A stretch of 64,000 nucleotides of DNA from Rhizobium sp. NRK18 (GCF_024385575.1 NZ_JANFMV010000001.1:2323681-2387680); one strand, 5' to 3'; shown: positions 43,580-55,415, counted from the stretch's first letter. Translations and numbers: made by a program. The notes: generated from the sequence alone by a model not told the origin.

Positions 43580-44805
43580 CCCGCCCCGGCCAGCCCGGCC
43601 AGATATTCGTCGGCGAAGTCGATATCCAGTTCGACGAAAAGCGGGAAATGATCGCTGATCTGGAAGGTCCGCCATTCCTCGAGGTAATAATCCTCGCGCA
43701 GCGCGGCATCGGCCAGCCGCGCCTCCTGCAAGGCGAGCGCATTTTCGGCTGTCTTCCTCTGCCCTTCGGCGCGCTTGCGGGCGCTGGCGCTCAGGTCCGG
43801 CTTCTCGAGCTTTTCCGTGAGCGCGGTGATCTCCGCCTGTGCCTCGGCCTTGCGGCGTTCGGTCAGGTCGATGATCACCTCGTCGAACAGCGCAAAATCC
43901 TCCGGTCGGAACACCGAGATGAACGGGTTGAAGACGCCATGCGCCTTCTCCGATGCCGGGTCGGCCAGCATCACCCGTTTCGGATCGGGCATGAAGGAGA
44001 TCTGGTCGTAGAACTTGGTCTCGTCGGTGTTGGAGCCGATCTTGTTGCGGAAAACCTCGAAGCCATGCTTTTCCAAGGCGTCGAAGGTCCGGTCCTTGTA
44101 GCCCTCGATGTTGAAATCGCCGACGAGGATATGGGCGCGCTCCGTATCCGCCTTCGCCTGTCCCGCGATGAACTTGGCGACCGCGTCGATCTCCTTCACG
44201 CGCCGTTCGAACTGCGGCGAGTTCGGCGCGTCGTCGCCGAAATAGATATGCACGGTGGCGAAGGCGAACTTGAACCAGCCGGCCTGGAAGGTGCAGGAGA
44301 ACGGCGTGCGGGCGAACTGCCGCTGCTTCGTGCCGTCGGAAATCTGGTCGTCGAAGGGCAGCACCAGTTCACCCGCTATGCCGCTGAAGCGCACCTTGTT
44401 GCGGTCGAAGACGAAGGCCAGCCGCTCGCGGTTGCCGCCGGGGCCGAGCGTCACATCTGTCATGATGAAATCATAGGCCGGCCCGAGCGTATCCATCAGC
44501 CGCTCGAAGGGCGTAAGATCGGCGCAGATCTCCTGCACCGCCAGAATGTCGAAGGCGGAGATGATCTCGGCCAGATAGAAGAAGCTTTCGGGATGGCGCG
44601 GCCCGTGACCGAAGCGGTTGTCGTCGAAATTGCGGATGTTCCAGGTGCCGAGCAACAGCGTCTTGCCGACCTTGCGTTCCGGGATCTTTTCGAGCAGCGA
44701 CGCCCGAAGCCGCGCCAGCCCCTCGATCGCCCCTTTGAGCCGAAGCCCCCGCTCCGGCTCCGGCAGATCGCGAAACGCATGTTTCAGACGCCAGTAAGCA
44801 ACCAT
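43576..44805 (-). CDS. Endonuclease/exonuclease/phosphatase family protein
   Basis: A 409-residue protein with the EEP fold: LGTWNIRNFDDNRF, the metal-binding glutamate in VQEIC, the catalytic pair in VGDFNIEG and a late SDHFPLF histidine. A helical, charged insertion sits near residues 310-360. It may cut nucleic acid or dephosphorylate lipid or nucleotide; sequence does not decide. ATG 44805 (MVAYWRLKHAF) is chosen since the longer frame is not conserved-looking. Confidence 0.8.
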   Translation of the reverse strand: MVAYWRLKHAFRDLPEPERGLRLKGAIEGLARLRASLLEKIPERKVGKTLLLGTWNIRNFDDNRFGHGPRHPESFFYLAEIISAFDILAVQEICADLTPFERLMDTLGPAYDFIMTDVTLGPGGNRERLAFVFDRNKVRFSGIAGELVLPFDDQISDGTKQRQFARTPFSCTFQAGWFKFAFATVHIYFGDDAPNSPQFERRVKEIDAVAKFIAGQAKADTERAHILVGDFNIEGYKDRTFDALEKHGFEVFRNKIGSNTDETKFYDQISFMPDPKRVMLADPASEKAHGVFNPFISVFRPEDFALFDEVIIDLTERRKAEAQAEITALTEKLEKPDLSASARKRAEGQRKTAENALALQEARLADAALREDYYLEEWRTFQISDHFPLFVELDIDFADEYLAGLAGAG

Positions 44806-45055
44806 GTCCCACCCCCGTTGTGGACCGCGCGAGATTGCAACGGAGAGTATAGCCGGGATTTGGCGGTTTGACGATGGCGGGGTCTCTCCTTCTCCCCGCT
44901 TGCACGAACGTTCAAGATGGACGAGCGGCAGTCCGCTAGCCTGCCCGTATCGACATCGGAGCAACGGCCACATGAACAAGACCTAGGAGGCAATCACATT
45001 CGCAGACAAGATCGTCAAACTGACGGACCTCTGGCAACCGCGCGTCATTGCCGAA

Positions 45056-45343
45056 ATGAACGACTACCAGTTCAAGATCGTACGCATCGAAGGCGATTTC
45101 GTCTGGCACGACCATCCCGAAACCGACGAGACCTTCATCGTCCTCAAGGGCAGCTTGCAGATCGACTTCCGCGACGGCGCGGCGACGGTCGAGCCGGGAC
45201 AGATGTTCGTCGTGCCGAAGGGGATGGAGCACAAGCCCTATGCGGCGGAAGAGGTCCACATGCTGCTGATCGAACCGCGCGGCACGCTCAACACCGGGCA
45301 CGCCGGCGGCGAACGCACCGCGCAGAACGATCTTTGGGTGTGA
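45056..45343 (+). CDS. Cupin domain protein (start unclear)
   Basis: A single cupin fold: WHDHPETDETFIVLKG (metal histidines and glutamate) and MFVVPKGMEHKPYA (third histidine). The first ATG is 45056, but the same frame is open back to 44987 and reads FADKIVKLTDLWQPRVIAE before it, and a perfect AGGAGG lies at 44985-44990 upstream. The position where methionine would be expected (44993) is ATC. The coding region therefore seems to begin at 44993 with a lost or unusual start. A diverged copy of its 3' end exists at 46360-46416. Confidence 0.7.
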   Translation: MNDYQFKIVRIEGDFVWHDHPETDETFIVLKGSLQIDFRDGAATVEPGQMFVVPKGMEHKPYAAEEVHMLLIEPRGTLNTGHAGGERTAQNDLWV

Positions 45344-45377
45344 GTGCGGCGCAAAACCGACGACAGATGGCAAGACG

Positions 45378-45460
45378 CTTGCGCCGCCTCACCTTCTCCC
45401 CGCCAGCGGGGAGAAGGTGCCCGGCAGGGCGGATGAGGGGCTGGGCACAGGACATACTGG
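45378..45460. repeat. Palindromic repeat downstream of the cupin gene
   Basis: A CTTCTCCCC...GGGGAGAAG hairpin (about 45392-45417) followed by GTGCCCGGCAGGGCGGATGA. The same hairpin plus tail occurs at 46137-46182 and 46465-46510. It is a member of the mosaic intergenic repeat family of this genome. Confidence 0.8.
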
Positions 45461-45603
45461 CACTGTCCAACATGCCAATAATAGCTTGACGGCAGAATTT
45501 GAGCTTCTGGCAGTCTTAGGAATTTCAGCGGGAATAATACTTGATCATCATGGGAGCACGTACGATCCTGAGACCTGCAAAGATCAGAGAGAGGCATGTG
45601 ACA

Positions 45604-45990
45604 ATGATGTGCAACCATATTGGCAAGATTATTTTCTGGATAGCCCTCATGGGAACTTCAATTGCGTCCGCAGAAGATTTAACCGGCCCACAGCAAAATG
45701 CCGCTAGATCAGCTATGAATTACCTAAGCATGACGGGATTTTCCCGAGCGGGTCTTATCGAGCAGCTGTCGTCATCCTACGGAGATCAGTATGACGTTGC
45801 CGACGCTACAGCTGCAGTGGATAGCCTGTCCATCGATTGGAATGAGCAGGCGGTACGGTCTGCGAAGCAGTATCTGCAAATGATGGGATTTTCGTGCAAG
45901 GGCCTCGTTCAGCAGCTTTCCGCAAATTCTGGTGATAAATACACTAAAAGTCAGGCCACCTACGGAGCTCAACATGCCGGAGCCTGCTAA
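45604..45990 (+). CDS. Secreted protein with two Ltp (host cell surface-exposed lipoprotein) repeats
   Basis: A 128-residue protein: a signal peptide (HIGKIIFWIALMGTSIASA), then two similar modules, NAARSAMNYLSMTGFSRAG with LIEQLSSSYGDQYDV and QAVRSAKQYLQMMGFSCKG with LVQQLSANSGDKYTK. This helical repeat is the Ltp domain known from phage TP-J34 Ltp, which blocks phage DNA entry, and from many Gram-positive lipoproteins. No lipobox is evident, so it is probably free in the periplasm or anchored by its signal segment. It is AT-richer than its neighbours and lies alone in the repeat region. ATG at 45607 is also possible. Confidence 0.75.
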   Translation: MMCNHIGKIIFWIALMGTSIASAEDLTGPQQNAARSAMNYLSMTGFSRAGLIEQLSSSYGDQYDVADATAAVDSLSIDWNEQAVRSAKQYLQMMGFSCKGLVQQLSANSGDKYTKSQATYGAQHAGAC

Positions 45991-46685
45991 ACCATCATCA
46001 TTACCCTTGTCACCTGTGAAAGGCCGGCCTTGATTGACTGAACGACTGGTGCATATCGAGAGCGGCGCAACGCCCCTTTCTTAGCCGACCTTTGCCTTCT
46101 CCCCTTTTCGGGTCGAAATAACAATGTCGGACCATCCCTTCTCCCAGCCTGCAGGGAGAAGGTGCCCGGCAGGGCGGATGAGGGGCTTGGCGGCAGCCGC
46201 CATACATCAAGCCGCCGCTGGCCTTCGCCAAAAATACCCTCACTTCGTGCGGCCTTGCCCCTCACCCTGACCCTCTCCCCGCAAGCAGGGAGAGGGGACG
46301 GCATCACCCGTTTCCTGCCGCGTTGCTGAGATGCCCCGCCACCGATCCGCTGCGTCATGCTGAACACTGGCCACGCCGGCAACGAACCCACCGCGCAGAA
46401 CGGGCTTTGGGTCTGAGTGCGGCGCAAAACCGATGAAAGCTGGCACCGCGATTGCGGAACGTCCCCTTCTCCCCGCTTGCGGGGAGAAGGTGCCCGGCAG
46501 GGTGGATGAGGGGCAGATAGGAGGCGTCGTCTGTCAAGCCGCCGCTGGCCTCCGCCAAAAATACCCTCACTTCGTGCGGCCTTGCCCCCCACCCTGGCCC
46601 TCTCCCCGCGAGCAGGGAGAGGGGACGGACCCTGTCTCCTGCCGCATCGCTGAGAGACCTCGCCGCCGGCACCGCGTCCTACCCC
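45991..46685. repeat. Repeat-rich intergenic block with an internal 327-base duplication
   Basis: No gene is supported here. A segment beginning GCCGCCGCTGGCC and running to GAGAGGGGACGG occurs at 46211-46301 and again at 46538-46630 with few changes, and CTTCTCCC...GGGAGAAGG hairpins precede each. The unit mixes pieces also found downstream of cupin. Apparent open frames on the minus strand are only repeat read-through. Confidence 0.8.
46360..46416 (+). pseudogene. Diverged copy of the cupin 3' end
   Basis: The frame reads LNTGHAGNEPTAQNGLWV followed by TGA, against LNTGHAGGERTAQNDLWV at the end of the cupin at 45288-45343. Of 18 residues 15 agree; several differing codons are synonymous, so both were probably once coding. 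The similarity continues past the stop (GTGCGGCGCAAAACCG) into the repeat hairpin. Upstream of 46360 similarity ends, so this copy is truncated at its 5' side. Confidence 0.7.
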
Positions 46686-47732
46686 CTACCCCTCACCCGC
46701 CTGCGCCTCGGCCTCGAACAGCGCCCGCGCCGCCGAGCCGCTGCGGCCGATGATGACCATGCCGTCGCCGCCGAAGAGTTTTGTCGCCGGCGCCGGGGCG
46801 GTCACGGCGTCGCCGTCGCGGCGGTTGATCTGCACGACGAAGAACTGGCCGTTGGCCCGCCGCTCGACCGTCTCGACGGTGATGCCGTCGGCGGCGCTGT
46901 CGTGCGGCACCACCACCACTTCCATTTCCAGCCCCAGGCCGTGCAGCGAATGGTCGAGTTCCTGCATCTCGATGCTCGAGCGCAGGAAGCGCGAGGTCTG
47001 CGGATAGAGGATCATCTCGGCGATGCGCTCGGCGCCGATATGGGCCGGCAGCACCACCTTGTCGGCGCCGGCCTGCTTGAGCTTGTTTTCCGTCGACGGC
47101 ACCTCGCCGCGGGCGATGATCTCGATTGCCGGATTGAGGCTGCGGGCCGACAGCGTGATGAAGACGTTGGCGGCATCGTCCGGCAACACGCAGGCGAGCG
47201 TGCGCGCCCGCTCTATGCCGGCGCTCTTCAGCGTCTCCTCGCTGGTGCCGTCGCCGACCATGCACAGATGCCCGAGTTCGCGCACGGCCTCCGCCCGGTG
47301 TTCGTCGACCTCGAGGATGACGAACTTTCGCCCGGCAGTCTTCAGCTCCTTGGCGAGCATCAGGCCGATGCGCCCGAAGCCGACGATGATGACGTGGTCG
47401 CGGAGCTTGTCGATTTCCGTTTGCATGCGCTTTCCTCCGAAAATCTGCTGCAACTGGCTGATGGTCAGGAACTGCACCAGCGCACCGGTCAAGAGGATGG
47501 TGCCGGTGCAGCCGAAGATCATGGTCAGGATGGTGATGGTGTGCAGGTAGGAGGTGTCGATCGGGTGCACCTCGCCGTAGCCGACGGTGTAGACCGTCAA
47601 GAGCACCATGTAAGAGGCATCGACGAAGCTCCAGCCGGCATGCATGTAGGCGAGCGTCGCCACCGCGACGACCAGAAGGTTGAACGCGATGATGCGGTTC
47701 AGCGTGCGCCCGGGTTGCCCCAGAAGGTTCAT
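46686..47732 (-). CDS. Potassium channel with RCK/TrkA-N domain
   Basis: A 348-residue channel subunit. Two membrane helices flank a pore loop with the K+ filter VYTVGYGEV (near residues 47-55); after residue 110 comes a Rossmann-like RCK domain with IVGFGRIGLMLAKEL, then a TrkA-C-like region. Two-helix channels of this type are gated by nucleotides or calcium. The start MNLLGQPGR is the only suitable ATG. It is divergent from uvrB. Confidence 0.88.
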   Translation of the reverse strand: MNLLGQPGRTLNRIIAFNLLVVAVATLAYMHAGWSFVDASYMVLLTVYTVGYGEVHPIDTSYLHTITILTMIFGCTGTILLTGALVQFLTISQLQQIFGGKRMQTEIDKLRDHVIIVGFGRIGLMLAKELKTAGRKFVILEVDEHRAEAVRELGHLCMVGDGTSEETLKSAGIERARTLACVLPDDAANVFITLSARSLNPAIEIIARGEVPSTENKLKQAGADKVVLPAHIGAERIAEMILYPQTSRFLRSSIEMQELDHSLHGLGLEMEVVVVPHDSAADGITVETVERRANGQFFVVQINRRDGDAVTAPAPATKLFGGDGMVIIGRSGSAARALFEAEAQAGEG

Positions 47733-47945
47733 GCGTCATCCCCCGGACCGTAGCCGATTCCCTCTTTCGCCGGGTCCGCGGCCAGTATTTCACCACCCGA
47801 TGGGAATGCAAGACGCGGGCGGGCGCAAGATGCCGGCGCGCTTGACAAAACCGGGTGACAGTTTCTGTCAGCAGCGCCATGCCTGTTGCCATTTTGTACT
47901 TCCCCGCCCCTTTCCTTTTCACCCGGCTGCCTCCATATTCCGGCC

Positions 47946-50882
<2,937 letters not shown>

Positions 50883-51468
50883 GTGCCCCACCTCTCCCCT
50901 TGCGGGAGAGGATACAAAATCAAGGCCTTGGCGCAGCCAAGTCTTAGATTTTGTTGGTGAGGGGGTGATACGCGGCCGCCTTTGCCGATGAACCGATCCT
51001 GAGAGCCGTTTGAAGCCGCGAACGCGCGGAGCTCAGGCGCAGCTCCGGGGATGACAATTGCCAGCCTACCCCCTCTCTTGGAATTTCAAGCACTTACCGC
51101 TTCGCGCTAAGACGCTGAAATTCCATTCTCCCCCGCCAAGGGGGAGATGGCACCCCGCTCTTCACAAACTGATTCAACGCCCTGCCAAACCGATTCCGGA
51201 AACGCCGCCAAGCCGTTCAAATCGGAGTCCTTTCCGCGCCCGGCCCACCGCCCAGCCCGCCGCATTCGGCGCCCGGATCCCGCCACCGGAGCCGCCGCCA
51301 GGCGCGCCCAGCCCTTCGCGTGGCTTCGGGCGTTCGGCGATGGGATCGATTCACTGGATCGATCGCTCCGCTGCGCGGACCGCGCCTCACAATGTCAGGA
51401 AAATGCCGCATAGTCCGCGCAGGGAATCCGTGGCACTTTAGCGACGGACCAGCAGCGAAAGGCACGCC
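50883..51468. repeat. Repeat block left of the NACHT locus (elements A, B, C)
   Basis: No gene is supported. Three elements are seen: A (50886-50995) with the inner hairpin CTTGGC-GCA-GCCAAG; B (51068-51149) with GGAATTTC/GAAATTCC arms and a CTCCCCC/GGGGGAG hairpin; and C (51311-51390) beginning GCCCTTCGCG with GATCGAT...ATCGATC arms. Each recurs in the same orientation right of the NACHT gene. Confidence 0.85.
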
Positions 51469-51672
51469 ATGTCAGACATCGGCAGCATATTCTCCCCCAC
51501 CGATCTCCTCCTCATGGTCCTGATTGCCTGCGCCCCCGGCACCTTGCTCGGCACCGCCATCGGCGCCTGGGTCTACCCCCGCCACCGCATCACAGGCGGC
51601 CTCGTCGGCTTCATCGCCGGTTTCGCCGTGTCGTTCGGCGCATGGGCGGCGTATTTTGCAGTGGTGAAGTGA
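51469..51672 (+). CDS. Small membrane protein
   Basis: A 67-residue protein with two hydrophobic segments (LLLMVLIACAPGTLLGTAIG and TGGLVGFIAGFAVSFGAWAA) joined by a short WVYPRHR loop, i.e. a helical hairpin. No family is recognised. AAAGG lies upstream of ATG 51469. Codon use resembles the core genome, unlike the NACHT gene 211 bases downstream, so it is probably not part of that insertion, though its position between repeat C and the NACHT gene leaves this open. Confidence 0.6.
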   Translation: MSDIGSIFSPTDLLLMVLIACAPGTLLGTAIGAWVYPRHRITGGLVGFIAGFAVSFGAWAAYFAVVK

Positions 51673-51883
51673 GGGCACAACGAATTTCCTGAGCGTGATC
51701 GGTGTCCGTGAGAGTTGCAACGGAAATTCGTCCATTTGGTATCGAAATACACTCCACCCTAACCCTTCATCAATGTTAACGCACACCCTGAACTAACTGT
51801 CAGCGCCCGAACAATCCTATTGACAACGCAGGACGGCAATGATTGCCTCGGTTCAACCTTAAATTTCCACGCAGGAAATATTC

Positions 51884-54226
51884 ATGGCTCTATATGATGA
51901 AAAAACCTTCGAAGCGGCCGCGCTGAAGATAACAGATCAGGTATTTTCTCCTTATACTAGCCATAGACATAACTACAAAATTGATTCCGATATTGAATTC
52001 GATGCTTATTACGAAGGGGAGTTCATCATACATTGTGTAGAAATAACAGTTTCACAAAAAGCATCAAAATTGGATCATGATCTCAAGAAATTAGATTGGC
52101 TACACAATTATTACTCTAAGCAAACCTCTGGGAAAAAGAGTATAAGATGCTGGACAATTACAAGAGACTCACTGACGCATGAACAGTTTTCGCTAATAAA
52201 ACAGTATAGATCGCACATAACCCACATTACATACAAAGAACTTGTTTCCAAGTTAATTGACACCCATTTATTTCTTGAGAGGAGACAACAACATAGATTT
52301 GGCAGCTTTGACCCCCTCAAGAAAAAAGACAAAACTGATGTATTTGTTAATGCTCCATTCAAAATATTGAAAAATACAGGAAAATTTGCAGACGCAGACA
52401 AAGTATACAATTGGATAAAGCAGGGACATAAAAAACACTTTATTGTTACTGGTGACTTTGGATCAGGGAAAAGCACCTTTCTGAAGTTGTTATATGATAA
52501 AATTGTACAAAGTCATATACGTAATGAGGAACTCAGATTTCCAATATATCTGAATCTGCGCGATTTTGCAGAATTGGAACACCCGGATGAAGCACTGAGA
52601 CGACACGCTAGGCGCATAGGCCTATCTGAATTTGGCGAAAAACTAATCGGGGCTTGGAAGGCTGACTATACTTCACTAATTATCGACGGATTTGACGAAG
52701 TTTCTCCAAGAAATACAGCTAGGGAAGTCAAGCGCCAACGCGACCTGAAGCAGCAGGCTCTGCAGATCGTAAAGCGCTTTGTAGAAAACACTCCAACCGA
52801 CACGCCTATACTCATTTCCGGCCGAACAGGCTTTTTCCAGAGCCTACAGGAAATGGAAGATGCAATCGGCGTCAGCAGTAAATGGGAACAGTTGGAATCG
52901 ACTGAATTTGATGAAAACCAGATTCAAAACTTACAGGGCCAGATGGGCACCAACATAACCATACCGCAATGGATACCAAGGACACCGCTGTTAATTGGCT
53001 ATTTCATAGAGTGGCTTCAAGAGAACCCCGAAATAGTTTCCGATTACTCCGATTCCAGCAATGGATGGCTACATCTGTTAAATAGATTCTGCGAGCGTGA
53101 GGTAAAGCAGATTGATACACTACCCATGATTAAAGAAGACCTGTTCGATCTGTATGGCGAATTGGCCATCACCGCCAGGAAGAGGAATGATGGAACGGGG
53201 CCAATCGACCTTAATGATATAGTGAACGCATACAGACACCTCTTTAAGGATGAACCCACAGGAAGCGCTCTGGGACAACTAATGCGCATGCCAGGACTTG
53301 TTCCGACAGATGCAGTCAATTTATCGCACAATAATTCTACATTAAACGATTTGTACAACGTCACTGACTTAAACAAAATACAGCAAAAGAGATTCATCAA
53401 TAGGGAGTTAGTTGACATAGCGAGCGGTCGCTACCTTGGAAAATTTATACAAACATCAAATCGCGATATCATAAAAAATTACGTTGGTGTAAAATCTACT
53501 ATAAGCGAGTCAGGCCTCGGGACGATAACAAAGATATCCCATGAAGCAAATCACATTCCATATTTTATATCTGAGATAAATTCACAAAATACTGAAAACT
53601 ATGCTCAGATCGATCTTATATCATGTCTTATATACAATAACTTTCCGTACACAAACAAAAGCCTTACCATTGATGATCTTCACATTGATTATCTTAATTT
53701 TTCAGAAGACTCATATAATTATTCTAAATTTCGATTTGCCAACTGTTATATTGAGACATTTGAAATGTCTATTAATACATCAGTCGCAAATCGGCCCAAC
53801 TTTGAAAATTGTATATTCGGAAATCTTTATATAGATTGCGAAGAATCCAAATTCGATGAGAAAATACTTAATGGACTTGGCTTCTTCAACTGTAGCGTTG
53901 AATATTTTCATTTTCAGAGATTCAACACAAACTCATACCTCCTATCCGATCTATCGGAAGAAGCATCACTTTTGGCGTCCATTTTTCAAAAAACTTATCG
54001 ACAATCTATGACGGGTCGGCTTGAGAAGGCTATTCTTTCTGGAATAAAAAACCACCAAACGATGACAGTTCATGAATTACTAGAGAAACTACAACATAAT
54101 CATTTTTTGACCCGAGAGCGGGTTGACAACGAGAATAGATGGCGCCCACTTAAAGACAAGTTGGATGTTGTGAATGAATTTTTAAGTTCACCATCTGATA
54201 AAAAGTACCAAGAGATCGTTGGATAA
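51884..54226 (+). CDS. NACHT-type NTPase with possible N-terminal nuclease-like domain
   Basis: A 780-residue protein. Residues 1-130 may be a restriction-endonuclease-like fold: D40 in IEFDAYYEG and E53 in HCVEITVSQK give a D...ExT pattern, followed by a KLDHDLKKLDWL helix; the usual catalytic lysine is not in place. A NACHT-like ATPase follows with Walker A TGDFGSGKST (189-198) and extended Walker B LIIDGFDE (265-272). A long helical region then leads to a C-terminal part with repeated N/F-rich strands (NFSEDSYNYSKFRFANCYIE) that may be pentapeptide-like. It is very AT-rich (one 60-base line has 16 G/C) against about 63% around it. AGGAAA precedes ATG 51884. Bacterial NACHT proteins are a known antiphage class. 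Confidence 0.85.
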   Translation: MALYDEKTFEAAALKITDQVFSPYTSHRHNYKIDSDIEFDAYYEGEFIIHCVEITVSQKASKLDHDLKKLDWLHNYYSKQTSGKKSIRCWTITRDSLTHEQFSLIKQYRSHITHITYKELVSKLIDTHLFLERRQQHRFGSFDPLKKKDKTDVFVNAPFKILKNTGKFADADKVYNWIKQGHKKHFIVTGDFGSGKSTFLKLLYDKIVQSHIRNEELRFPIYLNLRDFAELEHPDEALRRHARRIGLSEFGEKLIGAWKADYTSLIIDGFDEVSPRNTAREVKRQRDLKQQALQIVKRFVENTPTDTPILISGRTGFFQSLQEMEDAIGVSSKWEQLESTEFDENQIQNLQGQMGTNITIPQWIPRTPLLIGYFIEWLQENPEIVSDYSDSSNGWLHLLNRFCEREVKQIDTLPMIKEDLFDLYGELAITARKRNDGTGPIDLNDIVNAYRHLFKDEPTGSALGQLMRMPGLVPTDAVNLSHNNSTLNDLYNVTDLNKIQQKRFINRELVDIASGRYLGKFIQTSNRDIIKNYVGVKSTISESGLGTITKISHEANHIPYFISEINSQNTENYAQIDLISCLIYNNFPYTNKSLTIDDLHIDYLNFSEDSYNYSKFRFANCYIETFEMSINTSVANRPNFENCIFGNLYIDCEESKFDEKILNGLGFFNCSVEYFHFQRFNTNSYLLSDLSEEASLLASIFQKTYRQSMTGRLEKAILSGIKNHQTMTVHELLEKLQHNHFLTRERVDNENRWRPLKDKLDVVNEFLSSPSDKKYQEIVG

Positions 54227-54247
54227 ACGGTACTATACAATTACGTT

Positions 54248-54270
54248 AATAATTTAATTATTTTCTTTTA
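54248..54270 (+). terminator. Weak AT-rich terminator after the NACHT gene
   Basis: AATAATT-T-AATTATT (54248-54262) is a perfect dyad followed by TTCTTTTA, 22 bases past the stop. The stem is all A-T, so the stop would be weak. Confidence 0.35.
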
Positions 54271-54589
54271 CTGAATTATATAGTCATTATCTTTTTTATA
54301 ACGATGCTTATCTGCCTTCGTATGGTGTCGCGCCCAGGTCTCTATTCAATGAAATCGACTTCAACAATTTCTAGACTCGGGTGTTCGTTCGGAAACCTCT
54401 TCCGCGAAGGGAGAGGCGAACAGCCGCCGCCATCCCCGGCCCTTCGCATGGCTCCGGGCGTTCGCTGCTTGAAACGATCCACTGGATCGTTTCATCGGCA
54501 AAGCCGACCGCAGCTCACCCCCCAAAATCCCCCTCCCCAAAACCCGTGCCATACTCATCCCGTTCCGTGTGGATAGGCCGGGGGAGCGA

Positions 54590-54900
54590 ACCTGGCGAGC
54601 GGAACCGGCGCTGACGGGTGCGGGCGATCGCAGGCCCCTATCCGTCGGGGTTCGCGAACGGTCCACCTCGGCCCGTGCGGTTCCCGCGATGCGGGGGCCA
54701 TACAGGACGCAAGCCGTTGCGTGCTGGCGGGTGGGCAGACCGGTCGGGCGTGAAGACGCCCCGCCGGCGCGCCCTCAAACGATGTGCCTTCGAGGCACGC
54801 AAGGCCCTGCCGCAAGGCAGTGCCGCAGAGGGATCCGCGGGCATAAACCGCCGAACGAGGCGCCCGGAAGGGCCATGATACCAAACAAAAGATGAGGCAC
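54590..54900. other. GC-rich block with serial hairpins, possible structured RNA or dispersed repeat
   Basis: Consecutive small hairpins are visible: GGGCGT-GAAG-ACGCCC (about 54745-54760), GTGCC-TTCGA-GGCAC (about 54785-54800) and CTGCC-GCAA-GGCAG (about 54807-54820). No start codon with ribosome site leads a convincing frame. It could be a stable RNA, or a larger member of the repeat families. No family is recognised. Confidence 0.35.
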
Positions 54901-55038
54901 CCCGGGCGCTTCGTCCTTCATACCCTTCATGCCACGGCCGGAAACGGCGCGTGAAGGGGAAGGTGTGTCCGGAGTGAAGAAAGGTGATGAGGATGAGGAT
55001 GCGAACGATGACCGTGACGGCCACAGGCCACAACACCC

Positions 55039-55177
55039 GTCATCCCGGACCTGATCCGGGATCCAGCAGCGCGATGTCCATCGCGCGAAAGACTCCCTTC
55101 CAAGGTTGGCGTCCGCCGCCCCTTCCCTCACCGCGCCGACGCGCGGTGGCTGGATGCCGGATCAGGTCCGGCATGAC
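55039..55177. repeat. REPIN-like inverted-repeat unit 1
   Basis: Outer arms CATCCCGGACCTGATCCGGG and CCGGATCAGGTCCGGCATG are near-perfect inverted copies, with a conserved inner GATCCAGCAGCGCGATGTCC and a GCGCGGTGGCTGG right-hand side. About 139 bases. It shares this plan with the unit at 55266-55415. Confidence 0.8.
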
Positions 55178-55265
55178 GGAAAAGAAGAGTGCGGCGACGG
55201 TGGCAAAGAAGAGGACCACGGCAATGACACCGGTAACGGCAGGCTCCGAGGCCGCACCCACCACC

Positions 55266-55415
55266 CTCATCCTCGGCCTTGTGCCGGGGATCCAGCAGCG
55301 CGATGTCCATCGCGCGGGAGACTCACTTTTGCGCGTCACCAGAGAGCCTTCCAGACGGTCTTCTCACCGCGCAGACGCGCGGTGGCTGGATCCCCGGGAC
55401 AAGCCCGAGGATGAG
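55266..55415. repeat. REPIN-like inverted-repeat unit 2
   Basis: Arms CTCATCCTCGGCCTTGTGCC and GGACAAGCCCGAGGATGAG pair with each other but differ from unit 1, while the inner part GATCCAGCAGCGCGATGTCC and the ACGCGCGGTGGCTGG side are shared. About 150 bases, direct orientation to unit 1, separated by 88 bases. Confidence 0.8.

Noticed and set aside
45987..46592. A 201-codon minus-strand frame in the repeats before the K+ channel
   Set aside because: Built wholly from the mosaic repeats, and repeats itself internally.
54590..54900. RNase P RNA, tmRNA or SRP RNA
   Set aside because: The universally conserved sequence blocks of these RNAs are not present, so no named RNA is claimed.
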